Shown here: positions 53,532-62,553 of the stretch, in pieces
Position numbering within the stretch: position 1 is the stretch's first letter
Layout: each line of letters begins with the position of its first letter
Source of the DNA: Kiritimatiellota bacterium
GTDB lineage: Bacteria > Verrucomicrobiota > Lentisphaeria > Oligosphaerales > JAADHN01
Reading direction: 5' to 3'
Assembly: GCA_013151865.1 (NCBI GenBank)
Contig: JAADHN010000034.1
Coordinates: forward strand, 25,172-89,171
Length of the DNA: 64,000 bases
The notes under the pieces: generated by a model
Told to the model about the DNA's origin: nothing
The model's input: the letters and a program-made list of their open reading frames with translations, nothing else
Databases searched by the model: none
Position numbers and translations under genes: made by a program

Positions 53532-53876
53532 CCCTCGGCGTTCGGGTTTGGGGAAGGCTCAGACTTCCTTCCTCGGTGTGCTCAACCCGGGCGTTGCGGC
53601 GGAAACTCTTCCTGATGCCTCCTGATGCCTTTCGCATTCTTTTTGTGCTCAGCATGGCTGAAAAAAAGATCGGGAAAACGTCCGGGGCGTCACCGCAGTT
53701 TCCGCCAGGCAAGGAAGTCGGCGCCTTGTTCGGAGCTGCGTCGAATGGAAAGAGCGGTTTTCGACATCGCGCGGTCAGGGAGCGCGGTTGGGGGCCGCCC
53801 TCCCCGACGCCCGAGCGTCTCGCCCCGGCGGGTCCCGCCTGTCGGCGTTGTCGGTCTCCGTGGGTCCGGACGCCGT
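53532..53876. other. spacer after QueG-like gene
   Basis: Holds a duplicated 10-mer (CTGATGCCTC/CTGATGCCTT near 53613-53632) and a small hairpin TCAGC-ATG-GCTGA flanked by T and A runs near 53639-53668. No coding region was recognised. Confidence 0.35.
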
Positions 53877-56204
53877 TCATCCGTTGCGGAGTGCACAGCG
53901 CCGCAGACACGGATCGATGACGCACATCCAATGTTTCTGGGTCGGGTCGAGTCTGGCGTAGTTCTCGACAATGTCCTCGACGGCAAGAGGGCGGTCCGGC
54001 GGCGGAATGTCCGTGTAACTGCCGATCCAGCGCGGGCCTTCGTCGCCCACGAGTCCGAACTTGGCGGCCCAGTCGCAACGGAGTCGGTCCATGTGGCCGA
54101 ACCGGAATTCCCGGTCGTCCAGCTTCAGGACCGTTCGGTCTGCGTGCAGGGCCCGGGTCGGACAGGCTGTGATGCACGGCTTGTCGGCGCAGTTCTCGCA
54201 CGGGGCGGGATCTGAAAACAAGGGCGCGGGCGTGAATTCGGCATCGGTGACGATACTGATGAACCGCACCCGGTTTCCGAACGGCGGGGCCCATACGGCC
54301 CCGGTCTGCATGAGCGTGCCGAGCCCGGCGGCGACCGCGGCGAAGCGGGAAGCCGAGGCATCCGGCTGGCGGCCGCGGGGTGTGACGACCGCACTTGCGG
54401 CCCCCATGAGGTCGTCGGCCACCAGGGCGCGGTCCCCCCGGGCTTCGAGGGCCCGGGCCAGGGCCACGGCTGCGTAGCGGAGTTCGCGCCGGGCCTGGTA
54501 TGTTGCCATGGCGTATGGACCGACACCGTCGGCCGGCGGTTCCGCGGCTCGCCGGACGGTGATTTCCGGAATCGCCGCGCCAAGTACGATCACGGTGCGG
54601 GCGCCGGGCAGCAAGTCTCGAACCCGGCGCGGCACGCGGGCGTTCGTGCGGACAACTTTCGGCTTGACCGGGCCGTGGATGCCGCCGCAGTCCACCACAT
54701 CCGCACTGAGCACGTCGGCGTTGAAGGCGCCCTCGAGTTGTTGCGCAAGGACATCGAGTCGGTCGAGACCGGCCGTGCCGGCGAGGTCGACGCCGCCGGG
54801 CAGCAAATCGAAGAATCGACGGATACTCGGGTCTTCCTCGGGGAGGTCGACTACCCGTCGTCCCGCGATGCATTCGAGGGCGCGTGCCAGTTCGATGTCG
54901 CGGTCACCGGGATTCGGTTGCACGCCCTGTTCGAACAACGGAGCACTGCACACCACATTGTGTACCTGAATTCTCTCGACAGCTTCGACCCCCACCGCGG
55001 CCAGGGCTGCTTCGGGCACGATGCCGCTGCGGGGAATGGCCGCGTATCCCCGGCGTTCGATGGCCCGGGCGATGTCGAGTTCGGCGTACATGGCCAAGTC
55101 TTGGACGGCCCTGACGACCGGCGCCGCCACGTCCTCTGAAACGCCGGGAATGTCGGCCCCCGGAACACACAGCCCAAACACCATCAGGCACTCGGCGTCC
55201 GGCAGGTGCGTTCTGAGGTCCAGACCGGTCTTCCTTGCCGTCTCAAGCCGGGCGACAGCGACCCAGTCGGCCCCCCATTGGAAGGCGATCTCCGCCGCCT
55301 CGACGGTCGCGGGCCGGTCTACCGGTTTGGCGCCGCCCGTTCTCAAACGGCGGCGGACCGTATTGGTATACTCCGGATCGAAATGTCGCAGATGCGGCGG
55401 CAGGCAGTAGCGCAGGCATGAACCCATCTCACCGCCGCGGCGTCCATGTTCGGCCAGGAAACGGTGAATCACTTCTTCGGTGATGACATCCGGTTTGTCC
55501 AGGTCCAGATCGAGACCGAAGTGTTCGCCCCAGGCGCAGCGCCACATGTTGCGGTCCGGATAGCGCATGACCTTGTCCTCGATGACCACTTCGCATTCGC
55601 CCTTGACTTCCATATCGAACGCCTGGGTCAGGCAGTGCTTCGCGCAAAGGCGGCAGCGGTCGCACAATTCCGGGCCGTTGTAGAGCGGCGTGGCCTCGAG
55701 CGGGGCGTTGCTGATCAGGGTACAGAACCGCTGGCGGGGACCGAATTCCGGGGAGAGCAGCAAACCGTTGTAGCCGATCTCGCCGAGTCCGGCTGCCGCC
55801 GCGGCGTGGATGTTGCTGACATCCGGGACGAATGCATGATCGACCTCGCCATAGGGCCGAAACCGCCAGATGTTCGTGGCCGGCATAGGCATGGCGTCCC
55901 ACCCCGCGGCGTGGATGAGACGCGCCAGCTCCCAAACCATGTGTTCATTGCGGGAATTCATTACCCCTTGCACATTGTAGGGGCCAACACGTTGCGGGTG
56001 GTCTCGGCCGCCCATCTCGATGACGCCGTCCGTGTGATGAATGGCGACCACGACGATGTTGCGCGCCTCCGGCCAGTGCCCCTGGGGCGACATGAGTTTC
56101 GGCGCATGTTCGTACCGTGAGACCGGGGCGACGCCGATCAGGTCCGCGCCGAGTTCCCGGGCCCGCAGTCGGAGCTTTTGCGTCAGGCGTTTGTCGGGTT
56201 GCAC
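53877..56204 (-). CDS. multi-domain QueG/reductive-dehalogenase-like Fe-S protein
   Basis: 775 residues. A QueG N-domain-like pattern (aDlxGva...laxxlexxGyxa) appears three times (about 8-150, 303-405, 470-610). A ferredoxin-type cluster follows the first and third copies: CDRCRLCAKHC (181, 184, 187, 191) and CENCADKPCITAC (669, 672, 677, 681), each trailed by RC-x-W-x3-FGL (Cys223; Cys710) and CLR-x-C (263/267; 766/770). Relatives use cobalamin and Fe-S clusters for reductions; no TAT signal, so cytoplasmic. GTG 56204 has GGAGGA seven bases upstream; the longer frame overlaps the GH20 gene. The substrate is unknown. Confidence 0.78.
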   Translation of the reverse strand: MQPDKRLTQKLRLRARELGADLIGVAPVSRYEHAPKLMSPQGHWPEARNIVVVAIHHTDGVIEMGGRDHPQRVGPYNVQGVMNSRNEHMVWELARLIHAAGWDAMPMPATNIWRFRPYGEVDHAFVPDVSNIHAAAAAGLGEIGYNGLLLSPEFGPRQRFCTLISNAPLEATPLYNGPELCDRCRLCAKHCLTQAFDMEVKGECEVVIEDKVMRYPDRNMWRCAWGEHFGLDLDLDKPDVITEEVIHRFLAEHGRRGGEMGSCLRYCLPPHLRHFDPEYTNTVRRRLRTGGAKPVDRPATVEAAEIAFQWGADWVAVARLETARKTGLDLRTHLPDAECLMVFGLCVPGADIPGVSEDVAAPVVRAVQDLAMYAELDIARAIERRGYAAIPRSGIVPEAALAAVGVEAVERIQVHNVVCSAPLFEQGVQPNPGDRDIELARALECIAGRRVVDLPEEDPSIRRFFDLLPGGVDLAGTAGLDRLDVLAQQLEGAFNADVLSADVVDCGGIHGPVKPKVVRTNARVPRRVRDLLPGARTVIVLGAAIPEITVRRAAEPPADGVGPYAMATYQARRELRYAAVALARALEARGDRALVADDLMGAASAVVTPRGRQPDASASRFAAVAAGLGTLMQTGAVWAPPFGNRVRFISIVTDAEFTPAPLFSDPAPCENCADKPCITACPTRALHADRTVLKLDDREFRFGHMDRLRCDWAAKFGLVGDEGPRWIGSYTDIPPPDRPLAVEDIVENYARLDPTQKHWMCVIDPCLRRCALRNG

Positions 56205-56251
56205 AAGACGGTCCTCCGTGTTCCGGACGGCGGGCGGCCCAGGGGGGCGCC

Positions 56252-59200
56252 TCACTCGACGGCGGCGATCCCGAGGCAGACGGCGGCGGCTTCGGTTTCC
56301 GCGGAAACAAAGACGATGTCCCGGACGGGAATGGAGGGACGCGGGTTCTTCCATTCCAGGGTCCAGGCGCAGGCGTCGGGCGTGTTGGGATCGCGTTTGC
56401 GTCCGGATTGGGTGAATCCGGCCCAAAAGGTCCGCGCCCCCATCATGATGCGGGCCTCGGGGCCGCAATCCCAGAACTGGACGTTCCAGCCGAGTTCCAT
56501 GGGTACGGAGACGACCTTGCCGTCGGCGTAGCGCACACGGTACCAGGCAATGGGCATGCCGTACCGGCTCGTGTTGTCGCGCAGGAAGCGTTTGTGCAGT
56601 TTCGGGATGTCGTCTTTCGAGGCGAATGCGGTGTGCAGGAACACGAACCCGAGTCTTTTTCCCTCCACCGGGACCGGCATTGCGGCCTTGACGGTCCCGT
56701 CGAGAACGATGGCGTCGGGGCCTTTGTTCGGACGTAAGAAGGGCACGGCGCCGACTGTGAGGGCGCCGCGCGGAAGGCTGCTCAGGTCGTGCTCGGGGCC
56801 GAGGTCCATCCAGCCGTGGCCGTCACCCGCCACGCCGTCGATCGTGGTCTCGTTGCACGCGGGATCGATGGGCACCGGCTTGTACCGTGGCCGGCGCACT
56901 CCCCAGTCGGCGACCTGCATGGTCTTCATCCAGTGGCGGCCCCCGGCGGCGACGAACCGGGCCCAGGGCGTGGCGGCGACTGCCGGTTTCCAAGCGCAGG
57001 CGGCGGCGGCGTGGATGGCGGCCGCGGTGTAGGAATTTACCCGGCGCGAATCGAAATGTGCAAAGGTGGTCCACGGGCGAAAGGTGGTTTCGCCGATGCC
57101 GAAGGCCGCGTAGTCACGGCTCATTGCCGGGGCGGCTTCCCATTTGGAGCGGACGAAAGCGGTGGAAATCCACCACGGTTTGGCGAACCCGAGTTTCCGG
57201 AGTTTCTCCGGCGGCACGGCCAGCGGCGCCCCACCCCCCCAATGGGCGATGATGATGTCTTTCGGCAGTTTCGGCAGGACCGCGGAGGTATTGTTGGGCG
57301 CGCCGCCGTTCCAGGTGGGCGAGAGCATGTCGTCCCAGAGGATGGGGGCGACCCCGGCCCGACCGCACAAACCTGCCAGCCAAGTCCAGTGTTCGAGCAC
57401 CAGCTCTGCCTTGGGGACGTCTTTGCACAGCGGGCAGCGCTTGTCTTCGGGCACGGCTGCGGTTTTCCAGCGGACTTCGTCGCCCGACATGTGGAAGTAG
57501 CGGGCGGGGCGGAAGACCTCCATCAACTCGCCGAACAGGTCGCGTAGCAGAGGACGGGTGTCGGGGTTGCGTGTGCAGAGGGTGTCTCGGTCGCCGTCTT
57601 CGCGCAGTTCCGGCCGGCCGGCCTGGACGATCCACGAGGCGTGTCCGGGGGTGTTGAAGCCCGGGGCCACATCGACGTAGTGCCGGCGCGCAAACTCGAC
57701 AATCTCGCGGACTTCGCTCTTCTCGTAAGGGCGTGAGCGGAAATTGCCCCAGTGCGCCAGTTCGGGATGGGTATCGTAGCGCATGCCGTTGTTCACGGTG
57801 AGGATGAGTAGATTGAAACGACCTCCGGCAACTTGGTCGTAGACGAGTTTCTTGAACGCCTCGACCGACGGTCCCCCCCGGTAACGGCAATGGGCGGCGA
57901 GGTAGTGGTGAGCCACGCGGATCGGGATGTCGGGCCAGTCGCGCCACCGAACGCAGTGGGCGCGGGGCGCGTCGGCCGCGAGACTGGATTGTTGCATGAG
58001 GTCGAGAAAACCGCGTACGGCGTAATACATGCCTCGTCCGTCGCGGGCGCGGACGCGCACGCCTTTCGGGGTCACGTCGATGGCAAATCCCTCGGGCTTG
58101 ATTCCTTCCGTCCGGTACGTCAGCGTCAGGTCCGCGGGGCCGTTTTCGATCCAGCGGACCCGGGCGCCGTAGCGCATGGCGATCTTGTGGGTGAGGTGTT
58201 CGACGGGGAAACGGTCCCCCTTTCCTTCAAGGCGCAGCGTAGGGGTTTCGGGGAGCGTCCACCAGCCTTCGGACAGCGTCCAGTCCTGGGGCGGCGGCCA
58301 GATCGCGATATCCGAGTATTTGAACGGCACCGGTCGACTGAACAGAAACGTGCGCTCGGCGTAGGCGGCCGGCCGGCCCCGGGTATCCAGGAGTTCGAGG
58401 GCGAGGAGACAGCGCCCGTCCTTGACCGGGGCAAAGGCGATCGGCAGGTGGACAACCGCATCCTTGCCGGGAGTGCGCTGAACAGTGGCTGCGAATGTTT
58501 GCTTGTGTTGCCCGCCGAGCAACCCCACTTGGGCGCGAACCTGTACCGTCTTCGGGCCGGGAGGGGCCGGGGGAATCACCAAACGACAGACGTACTTGCC
58601 CGGCGCCATCCGGCGCAGTTCCACGTCCGTGATTGCCAGACGCGTCGCGGCTGCGGGCCCGAACATGAGTGTGCCGAAACCGCTGACCGGCCGCCACGAC
58701 CCCTGCGACCAGCCCGCAACCTCCAGAAACTCGCCCTTCGGCGAGACCACGTGCCGCTTGAGGTTGAATCCCCATACGTCGCCCGGTTTGGGCGGTGGTC
58801 CGAACGTGCGGAGATCGCAGGCGATTTCGACGCTCCAGCCGTCCTTCGCGTCCTTTTGCGTCTTCACGGTCCACTTGCCGTTCCAAGCTTTGGAGCGTTG
58901 GCCGATGTCGACGCGCCCGCCGATCGCATTGACCACGAACTGGTAGCCGTCGCGGTTCGTATCGCCGGGATCCAGGTAGAACTCGAGGCACGAGTCCTGC
59001 CAAATCGGCGTGTCCAGCCCACGCCAGGTGGCCGGGATGTTTTTCGGATCTTCGCCTTTCAGGCGGACGCCGATGTAGAGCACACCGTCCCGGTAGCCGA
59101 TGAGCGCAACGGTTGGATACTTCGCCGGCGCCGCGCCGTCGGCGTCGAAGACCCGCAGGCCGTCGATTCGCGCGGCCTGCCGCCAGGCCGGGTCGTCGAG

Positions 59201-59860
59201 GTTTCCGTCGATTGTCGGCGCGGATGCCAGTGGGGGCGCCACAACCTGCGGCAATGCCGGGTCTTCCGGCAACACGTCACGCCCCTTGGACAGCAAGCCC
59301 ACGTAACCCAGCGTCAATCCGGACACTCCCGTGCGCGGCAGTTGAAAATGGATACGCGCCAGTTTCGAGGCGTCCAGCTTCGGTGTGCCGGGCCGCCGCC
59401 AGAACCTCTTGAGTACCGTGCGTTGCCACGTTTCATCGCCCAGGAACAGCGTTCCGGAATACGACCAGTATTTCCCCTTTTCGGCAGTTATGAGTTGGAC
59501 GCGGACCTTCCGGGGCGTGCCGTCGCCGCGGTACCAGAGCACCAGGGCCGGTTCGTACTCGCTGTTCCGCCACTTGCCGTCCGGGAGCCGGGGAGAAACG
59601 AAATTGTGCGCCTCGGGGTCCCTTGCGGTCAGGCGCAGCGCCGTGCCGCCCTGGCGACCGGGAACGACCTCGAAACGCCCCGCTTTCAGGCGTTCTTTCT
59701 TGCCTTTGCCGATGGCGTTGAAATACCAGCCCTTGGCCGGGTTCGGCCCGGAAAAGTCGAACAAAGCATGCTCGTACATCGTTGCCGCTGCCGTCCGGTC
59801 GGCGCTTCCGGCCGAAACGGCCGCGGCCAGGCACATTCGTCGGATCAGTTGGATCGTCAT
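56252..59860 (-). CDS. secreted GH20-type beta-N-acetylhexosaminidase with CBM9-like domain
   Basis: 1202 residues. N-terminal export signal; a jelly-roll domain (30-200); a CBM9-like domain (205-400: APTIDGNLDDPAWRQAA, WSVEIACDLRTFG); a GH20b domain (about 545-650, ADLTLTYRTEGIKPEGFAID in parts); the GH20 barrel with FHMSGDEVRWK, where Asp794-Glu795 are the catalytic pair, and WDDMLSP, HWGGG; and a C-terminal beta domain. It should cut terminal GlcNAc/GalNAc residues from glycans by substrate-assisted catalysis. It lies between the TIM-barrel and QueG-like genes, each under 50 bp away. Confidence 0.87.
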   Translation of the reverse strand: MTIQLIRRMCLAAAVSAGSADRTAAATMYEHALFDFSGPNPAKGWYFNAIGKGKKERLKAGRFEVVPGRQGGTALRLTARDPEAHNFVSPRLPDGKWRNSEYEPALVLWYRGDGTPRKVRVQLITAEKGKYWSYSGTLFLGDETWQRTVLKRFWRRPGTPKLDASKLARIHFQLPRTGVSGLTLGYVGLLSKGRDVLPEDPALPQVVAPPLASAPTIDGNLDDPAWRQAARIDGLRVFDADGAAPAKYPTVALIGYRDGVLYIGVRLKGEDPKNIPATWRGLDTPIWQDSCLEFYLDPGDTNRDGYQFVVNAIGGRVDIGQRSKAWNGKWTVKTQKDAKDGWSVEIACDLRTFGPPPKPGDVWGFNLKRHVVSPKGEFLEVAGWSQGSWRPVSGFGTLMFGPAAATRLAITDVELRRMAPGKYVCRLVIPPAPPGPKTVQVRAQVGLLGGQHKQTFAATVQRTPGKDAVVHLPIAFAPVKDGRCLLALELLDTRGRPAAYAERTFLFSRPVPFKYSDIAIWPPPQDWTLSEGWWTLPETPTLRLEGKGDRFPVEHLTHKIAMRYGARVRWIENGPADLTLTYRTEGIKPEGFAIDVTPKGVRVRARDGRGMYYAVRGFLDLMQQSSLAADAPRAHCVRWRDWPDIPIRVAHHYLAAHCRYRGGPSVEAFKKLVYDQVAGGRFNLLILTVNNGMRYDTHPELAHWGNFRSRPYEKSEVREIVEFARRHYVDVAPGFNTPGHASWIVQAGRPELREDGDRDTLCTRNPDTRPLLRDLFGELMEVFRPARYFHMSGDEVRWKTAAVPEDKRCPLCKDVPKAELVLEHWTWLAGLCGRAGVAPILWDDMLSPTWNGGAPNNTSAVLPKLPKDIIIAHWGGGAPLAVPPEKLRKLGFAKPWWISTAFVRSKWEAAPAMSRDYAAFGIGETTFRPWTTFAHFDSRRVNSYTAAAIHAAAACAWKPAVAATPWARFVAAGGRHWMKTMQVADWGVRRPRYKPVPIDPACNETTIDGVAGDGHGWMDLGPEHDLSSLPRGALTVGAVPFLRPNKGPDAIVLDGTVKAAMPVPVEGKRLGFVFLHTAFASKDDIPKLHKRFLRDNTSRYGMPIAWYRVRYADGKVVSVPMELGWNVQFWDCGPEARIMMGARTFWAGFTQSGRKRDPNTPDACAWTLEWKNPRPSIPVRDIVFVSAETEAAAVCLGIAAVE

Positions 59861-59908
59861 CGCATGTTCCTTGAAGTGTGAGTTTCCGCCGGGCCCGCCC
59901 GGCGCCGG

Positions 59909-60796
59909 TCATGCACTGAAGATCGCGAAGGCCTGCTGCAAGCTCTCCCGTGCGTTTCTCTTCGGTGTGAACTCGTGGCAGACGACGCCGGTAAAGCCGG
60001 CGCCCGCAATGGCCCGGGCAACGGCTCGGTAATCCAGCCTGCCGCCGTCGAGTTCATGCCGGCCCGGAACGCCCGCCGTGTGGTAGTGAGCCCAGCAGTC
60101 GGAATGCGTGCGGATGTCCGACACGACATCCTCACCCATGACGGCGGCATGGAAGATGTCGTACAGGACCTTCACGCGCGGCGAGCCGACCCGCCGCACG
60201 AGTTCGACGCACCAGTCGGTGGAATCGGCCATGTAATCCTTGTGCATTTTCGAATTCAGGAACTCCAGGCAGATGGTAACGTTTTTCCTTTCCGCGTGGC
60301 CGGCGACTTTCTGCAGGGCCTCGACTGTATTCTTCAGGCCGGTTTCGTCGTCCATCCCGCGGCGATTCCCGGTGAATGCGATCACGTTGGGCCAGCCTTC
60401 CGCCGCGGTGGCGTCCAGGGCCGTCTGGATTTTCCGAAGGCACACGTCGTGGAATCGCGGGTCGCACAGGCCGTTGGTCAGGCTGTGCGTTGGGGTCATG
60501 CTGCATATAAGTCCATGACGCTTGAGTACGGGCCACTGTTTCGGGTCCACCAGATCCAGCCCGATGAAACCGAGGCCGTTCACGGCGGCGCACAGGGCGT
60601 CCAGGTCCTTGAAACGGCGGCGGAAACACCAAGCCGCGGCGGCTTGGCGGAGTCGTACGCCGCCGTCACGACCGCCGGTCGCACCGGCGCGGGCGGCAGC
60701 CATCCCGACGCCCGCAAGCAAGAGATCGGCCAACACGCGGCGGCGGCTGATAGGATGTTTCGTACCGGCAGAAGAGAGGGGTGTGTTTGTAGCCAT
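59909..60796 (-). CDS. TAT-exported sugar isomerase/epimerase-like TIM-barrel protein
   Basis: 295 residues of the xylose-isomerase-like superfamily, near hydroxypyruvate isomerase. The N-terminus has a twin-arginine signal (SRRRVLADLLLAGVGMAAA), then a barrel with CLEFLNSKMHKDYM, KVLYDIFHAAVMGED, CWAHYHTAGVPGRHELD and GVVCHEFTPK, which carry the Glu, Asp and His of the metal site. A folded, metal-loaded enzyme exported by TAT and acting on sugars in the periplasm is implied. GH20 follows 48 bp downstream and a sulfatase lies upstream. Confidence 0.85.
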   Translation of the reverse strand: MATNTPLSSAGTKHPISRRRVLADLLLAGVGMAAARAGATGGRDGGVRLRQAAAAWCFRRRFKDLDALCAAVNGLGFIGLDLVDPKQWPVLKRHGLICSMTPTHSLTNGLCDPRFHDVCLRKIQTALDATAAEGWPNVIAFTGNRRGMDDETGLKNTVEALQKVAGHAERKNVTICLEFLNSKMHKDYMADSTDWCVELVRRVGSPRVKVLYDIFHAAVMGEDVVSDIRTHSDCWAHYHTAGVPGRHELDGGRLDYRAVARAIAGAGFTGVVCHEFTPKRNARESLQQAFAIFSA

Positions 60797-61062
60797 AAGA
60801 TGCACTTTCGTACGCGTGACTTGCCGTCCCGGGGCAGGAACGAGTCGCTCGCAGGGCGGCTGGACACTATAATTCCCCGGAATTCCGACGCCCCCCTTCC
60901 CCACCGGGAATCCGGGACGCGAAATACCCGTCTGAGTTCCGCCTTCAGGGCCTGTTGCTTTATTCGGCGGGCCCCAAGGGCTTCGGGCGCCGGGGCCGGA
61001 CCTGGTCGTTCCGCATGGTGGGACATGCGGGGCTCGGAAACAAGCGGTTCGGACTTTGCACG

Positions 61063-62475
61063 TCACATCTTGCGCTTTTTCGCCCATTCCATATCGCCCC
61101 GGCGAGGGCGAGGGCAAACAGGGGCTTCCTCCCCCTGTCCCGTGAGATGGTCGAGAAGCAGAGCGCGAAGTTCCCGCTCGGTCTCCCGGACCTCGGACCG
61201 ACCGGCGAGATTGGTCCGCTCGTACGGGTCTGCGGCAAGGTTCACCAATGTCACGTCCGTCGGCGCCGGGTCTGCGCACAGGGTCAGTTTCCAATCCCCG
61301 AGCCGCACCATGCCGAGACGGTCGGTGTGCCGTTCTTCGAACGACCCCGTCGTGAACGCGCTGAACACCGGGCGCAGCGGCGGCCCCTCGCCGTTTTCGA
61401 GATCGGTGCGATGGCTGAGCGGCGCACACTGCCGGGGAAGGTCCAAGCCACAGAGATCGAGGAGGGTCGGCAGCAGCGAACGCGTTTCCACCGGCGTCCG
61501 GATTCGGGCGCCCGCCCGAACGGTTCCGGGAAAGCGGATGAAGAACGGAACGGTCACGACCGGTTCGTAAAAGGTCTGTTTCTGCACCAGCCCGCAGTCC
61601 CCGAGGTGCGTGCCGTGATCCGACACGAATACGATGATCGTGTCATCGAGCGCACGGATGCGCCCGATCTCTTCGAGGATACGCCCGAACATCGAATCGA
61701 GAAACGCGACCTCGCCGTAATAGTACCGCCGCATCGCCCGCATCTGAGCCGCAGTCAGCCGGAACGCACCGGCCTTCGGATGGATCACTTCCCGGAGCCA
61801 ATTGGGTGCAGAAGGCGGCAGGGGCTCGGCCTCGGGCAGGCGGATGTCCTCTTCCCGGATGAGACGGTCATAGGGCGCCGGGGGCGCCACGGGCGTGTGC
61901 GGCCCGTTGAAGGACACCCGCAGAAAGAACGGCGTCGATGCCGGCAGCGAACGGAGCCAGCGGATGGCGCGCTCGGCGGCCCGGGCTTCGCTCGTGCGGT
62001 CGGCGGACTCGGGGAAGCGCCCTCCAAAGATCCACGGATACCGGCCGCTTTCGGGATAGCGAATCACACCATACGCCTCGTGCCGGTACGGTTCGGCATA
62101 GTGGAAGTAATGCACCGCGCTGCTGAGCACGATCTGCTCCTCGTGCTCGAATGCCCGTGACGTCCGGCACCCGTAGTGCTGTTTGCCGAACGAGGCCGTG
62201 GCGTAACCCGCGTCCCGGAAGGGCCGCGTGAGGAACGCCGGGCATTGCGGCGTATCGTGATTGTACCAAACCCCCGTTTCGGGGGGCGCTTGACCGGTGA
62301 GAATGGAACGCCGGGCCGGAACGCAGACCGGTGCAGGCGTCACGGCGTTTTCGAACAGGACGCCCCCGGCGGCGAGACGGTCCAGCACGGGCGTCCGCGC
62401 CCACGGCGACCCGTAGCACCCAAGGGAATCGCACCGCTGTTCATCGGTCATCAGCCAGAGAATGTTCGGCGGCAT
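61063..62475 (-). CDS. sulfatase (S1 family), second gene, no signal peptide
   Basis: 470 residues. NILWLMTDEQR brings Asp11-Glu12 in place of Asp-Asp; the formylglycine motif is CVPARRSILTG (Cys51, CxPAR variant); FVSDHGTHLGDCG is the second metal site. Like the sulfatase at 4792 it has no export signal, so it should act inside the cell. Only Asp11 is the canonical first-position ligand; an Asp-Glu pair is also found in other active sulfatases. It stands in a minus-strand cluster with the propeller, isomerase-like and GH20 genes. Confidence 0.92.
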   Translation of the reverse strand: MPPNILWLMTDEQRCDSLGCYGSPWARTPVLDRLAAGGVLFENAVTPAPVCVPARRSILTGQAPPETGVWYNHDTPQCPAFLTRPFRDAGYATASFGKQHYGCRTSRAFEHEEQIVLSSAVHYFHYAEPYRHEAYGVIRYPESGRYPWIFGGRFPESADRTSEARAAERAIRWLRSLPASTPFFLRVSFNGPHTPVAPPAPYDRLIREEDIRLPEAEPLPPSAPNWLREVIHPKAGAFRLTAAQMRAMRRYYYGEVAFLDSMFGRILEEIGRIRALDDTIIVFVSDHGTHLGDCGLVQKQTFYEPVVTVPFFIRFPGTVRAGARIRTPVETRSLLPTLLDLCGLDLPRQCAPLSHRTDLENGEGPPLRPVFSAFTTGSFEERHTDRLGMVRLGDWKLTLCADPAPTDVTLVNLAADPYERTNLAGRSEVRETERELRALLLDHLTGQGEEAPVCPRPRRGDMEWAKKRKM

Positions 62476-62553
62476 GGACGGCCTCCTGCGAGCCGAATTG
62501 TCAGACGTTGGACCAGTCGGACGTCCGGCGCGACACGTCGAACGCCACCGGCT

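Noticed and set aside
53613..53668. Short tandem CTGATGCCT repeat and a T/A-flanked hairpin
   Set aside because: Only two copies and no terminator polarity; not enough for a CRISPR or terminator call.
56205..56468. 88-codon N-terminal extension of the QueG-like protein
   Set aside because: Overlaps the GH20 gene, is Arg-rich, and GTG 56204 has GGAGGA at ideal distance.
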